Origin: Cafeteria roenbergensis
Taxonomy: Eukaryota; Sar; Bigyra; Bicosoecida; Cafeteriaceae
Direction: 5' to 3'
NCBI GenBank assembly: GCA_008330645.1
Contig: VLTN01000045.1
Coordinates: 62,001 to 126,000, forward strand
Length of the DNA stretch: 64,000 nucleotides
The notes under the pieces were generated by a model. That model was not told where the DNA came from and did no database searches. It saw nothing but the letters and a program-made list of their open reading frames with translations. A program made the position numbers and the translations under genes. Positions within the stretch are counted from its first letter, which is position 1; every line of letters starts with the position of its first letter. This document shows, piece after piece, positions 63,901 through 64,000 of this stretch.

Positions 63901-64000
63901 CCCGTTTCGTCCTCGACCCCCGGCGGCAGGATTCCAATCGGCACGGCCTGGCGGCGTCGCTCGTCCTCGGCGATGCGTCGCTCGGCCTGCGCGCGCTCCA
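60912..64000 (-). CDS. Unrecognised large protein, 5' part off window
   Basis: Three exons are visible: beyond 64000 to 62340, 62176-62033 and 61919-60912, all phase 0 with GTGAGA or GTAAGT donors and GCAG acceptors, giving at least 880 residues. The visible start is a charged helix (ERAQAERRIAEDERRRQ) followed by VPIGILPPGVEDETGV. A long Ser/Gly/Arg-rich disordered stretch follows, then a helical core from WEAIASLRGLQLEVLLRYHD through IAEKALKPRERITAIVAHVP, RPFALHTLARAVGLLSRLRT, LALQLWRTARVIAIFVSGCS and MPLRRFLVSSLAKLGKVRHD. It ends in a charged helix (RARELMELRRRFASSRYC) before LLEDFA. The helical core looks like a structured helical-repeat or tether domain, but I do not recognise the family. 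Confidence 0.55.
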   Translation of the reverse strand, partial: ERAQAERRIAEDERRRQAVPIGILPPGVEDETGVTRRWGNSLVQPRSAAPPPRASASSARVRSAQMRARQEWAHRKLAREDEEPIETEVGLQAWETLEAMKALAGSRPASPLRSPAGSSRASSSGRAAALSPGSLRSGSGESAASDDDEDSEGESEGEGAARGGRGRRGSGAVRRQSAASPGTVRSDGRSERTAVTSPGSLRSRGSPLQQGSPTPAPADARPLDRSNPAGPVDDPSSGDTAADEAPAGLETAPQAPGKRVEFADGDSVRGDAPRGSLDAADGRSASPPRRRERRGRNSGPVSPEPQAGIGPTSPEAASLARTASPVRLTASARSRAVVDVLGGLESSMRQVVDAQGRVRVLGVLSLPVTVREETLSREAEQHAERAVLSHAADALDAFSSGGSSGERSPLPQQSSRFERDGRLPALEDESGSWLEGADRPAIEGRAARGRPVRKELQARASTLSSDSASPVAHPVAQRRMGHRRATSDMQDVTAASVAPPGEMGTQRWPGGGDETSLDADGESPSRRLNWEAIASLRGLQLEVLLRYHDMAETVRHRLPIARRLAAWPQAGKVAQVAAQAKGAASRGMTLRVALGAPTPLPPNPTLAAHRRKGPQAARANHGHRGARAGPHRPPLCAAHACPSCWAALPPANLLRGKCGNGAGCALARVVPRVVPTSGWLVFRVDLECCFLSQSLSKAISNAEEQVAESAGLSGAAALGHASAFGGTGRTRSGSDASRPSRAASAPAAPAADHAAAISARDRVRRHALRAATDLGAGELALQLWRTARVIAIFVSGCSNVREAVDAERVMPLRRFLVSSLAKLGKVRHDIIASSGPLLTQGIQQLMSVASTFDGNDAGVLDELADTLAAALDEAARNAAVSEPTPSAPAEAGDAAEAPAAAPPAPDSVSEGAASHPPVPSAQVGQPRLTHEHAGERGTGGAPDLSRMQSADGESDVHSFRDSDAAGYDAAAQAESEAARASRARELMELRRRFASSRYCAEPRAHIQQRDQERAAWEHGIGGLLEDFA

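Overview
The window is very GC-rich nuclear DNA from a single-celled eukaryote, most likely an alga or a heterotrophic flagellate. The evidence is GT-AG introns of about 100-360 bp, alternating gene orientation with short divergent promoters, alanine-rich and low-complexity protein insertions, and a gene set that is purely eukaryotic: nucleoporin, spliceosome, Golgi tether, Fanconi anaemia and mitochondrial import genes. I cannot name the species from sequence alone. I found no bacterial operons, CRISPR array, rRNA or convincing tRNA. Gene models below were built by joining exons at GT/AG sites where reading phase and family homology agree. They are inferences, although most close exactly in frame.

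Layout. 0-3.2 kb holds two tandem minus-strand paralogues, each with an EGF-like module followed by membrane segments; the first runs off the window. 3.3-6.2 kb holds RPP30 (RNase P/MRP) head-to-head with a GNAT acetyltransferase. 7.2-15.8 kb holds an unrecognised coiled-coil gene head-to-head with a COG1-like Golgi tether gene. 16.0-19.7 kb holds a small Tim chaperone head-to-head with a NUP58-like nucleoporin whose repeat units are carried on tiny exons. 20.0-32.7 kb holds FANCI head-to-head with PRP6, then DUS3.

32.8-44.8 kb is an accessory island. It has three 5'-truncated fragments of one non-LTR retrotransposon family, all on the minus strand; a 0.76 kb terminal-inverted-repeat element with palindromic repeats; a 1,059-residue P-loop NTPase plus PD-(D/E)XK-like nuclease protein of the Crinkler/RHS type; and a 1,351-residue CLU-like protein with 12 near-identical TPR repeats, whose start codon appears to be assembled by splicing.

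45-64 kb returns to core genes: a possible Tim17/22/23-like protein head-to-head with mitochondrial EF-Ts, then USP40, GCNA (SprT protease), a PH-domain protein, a single-pass membrane protein and a partial unrecognised protein that runs off the right edge.

The core genes serve housekeeping pathways: tRNA processing and modification, splicing, nuclear transport, mitochondrial import and translation, Golgi transport, ubiquitin signalling, and crosslink and DNA-protein-adduct repair. The most unusual material is the island, the NUP58 microexon series and the split start codon.
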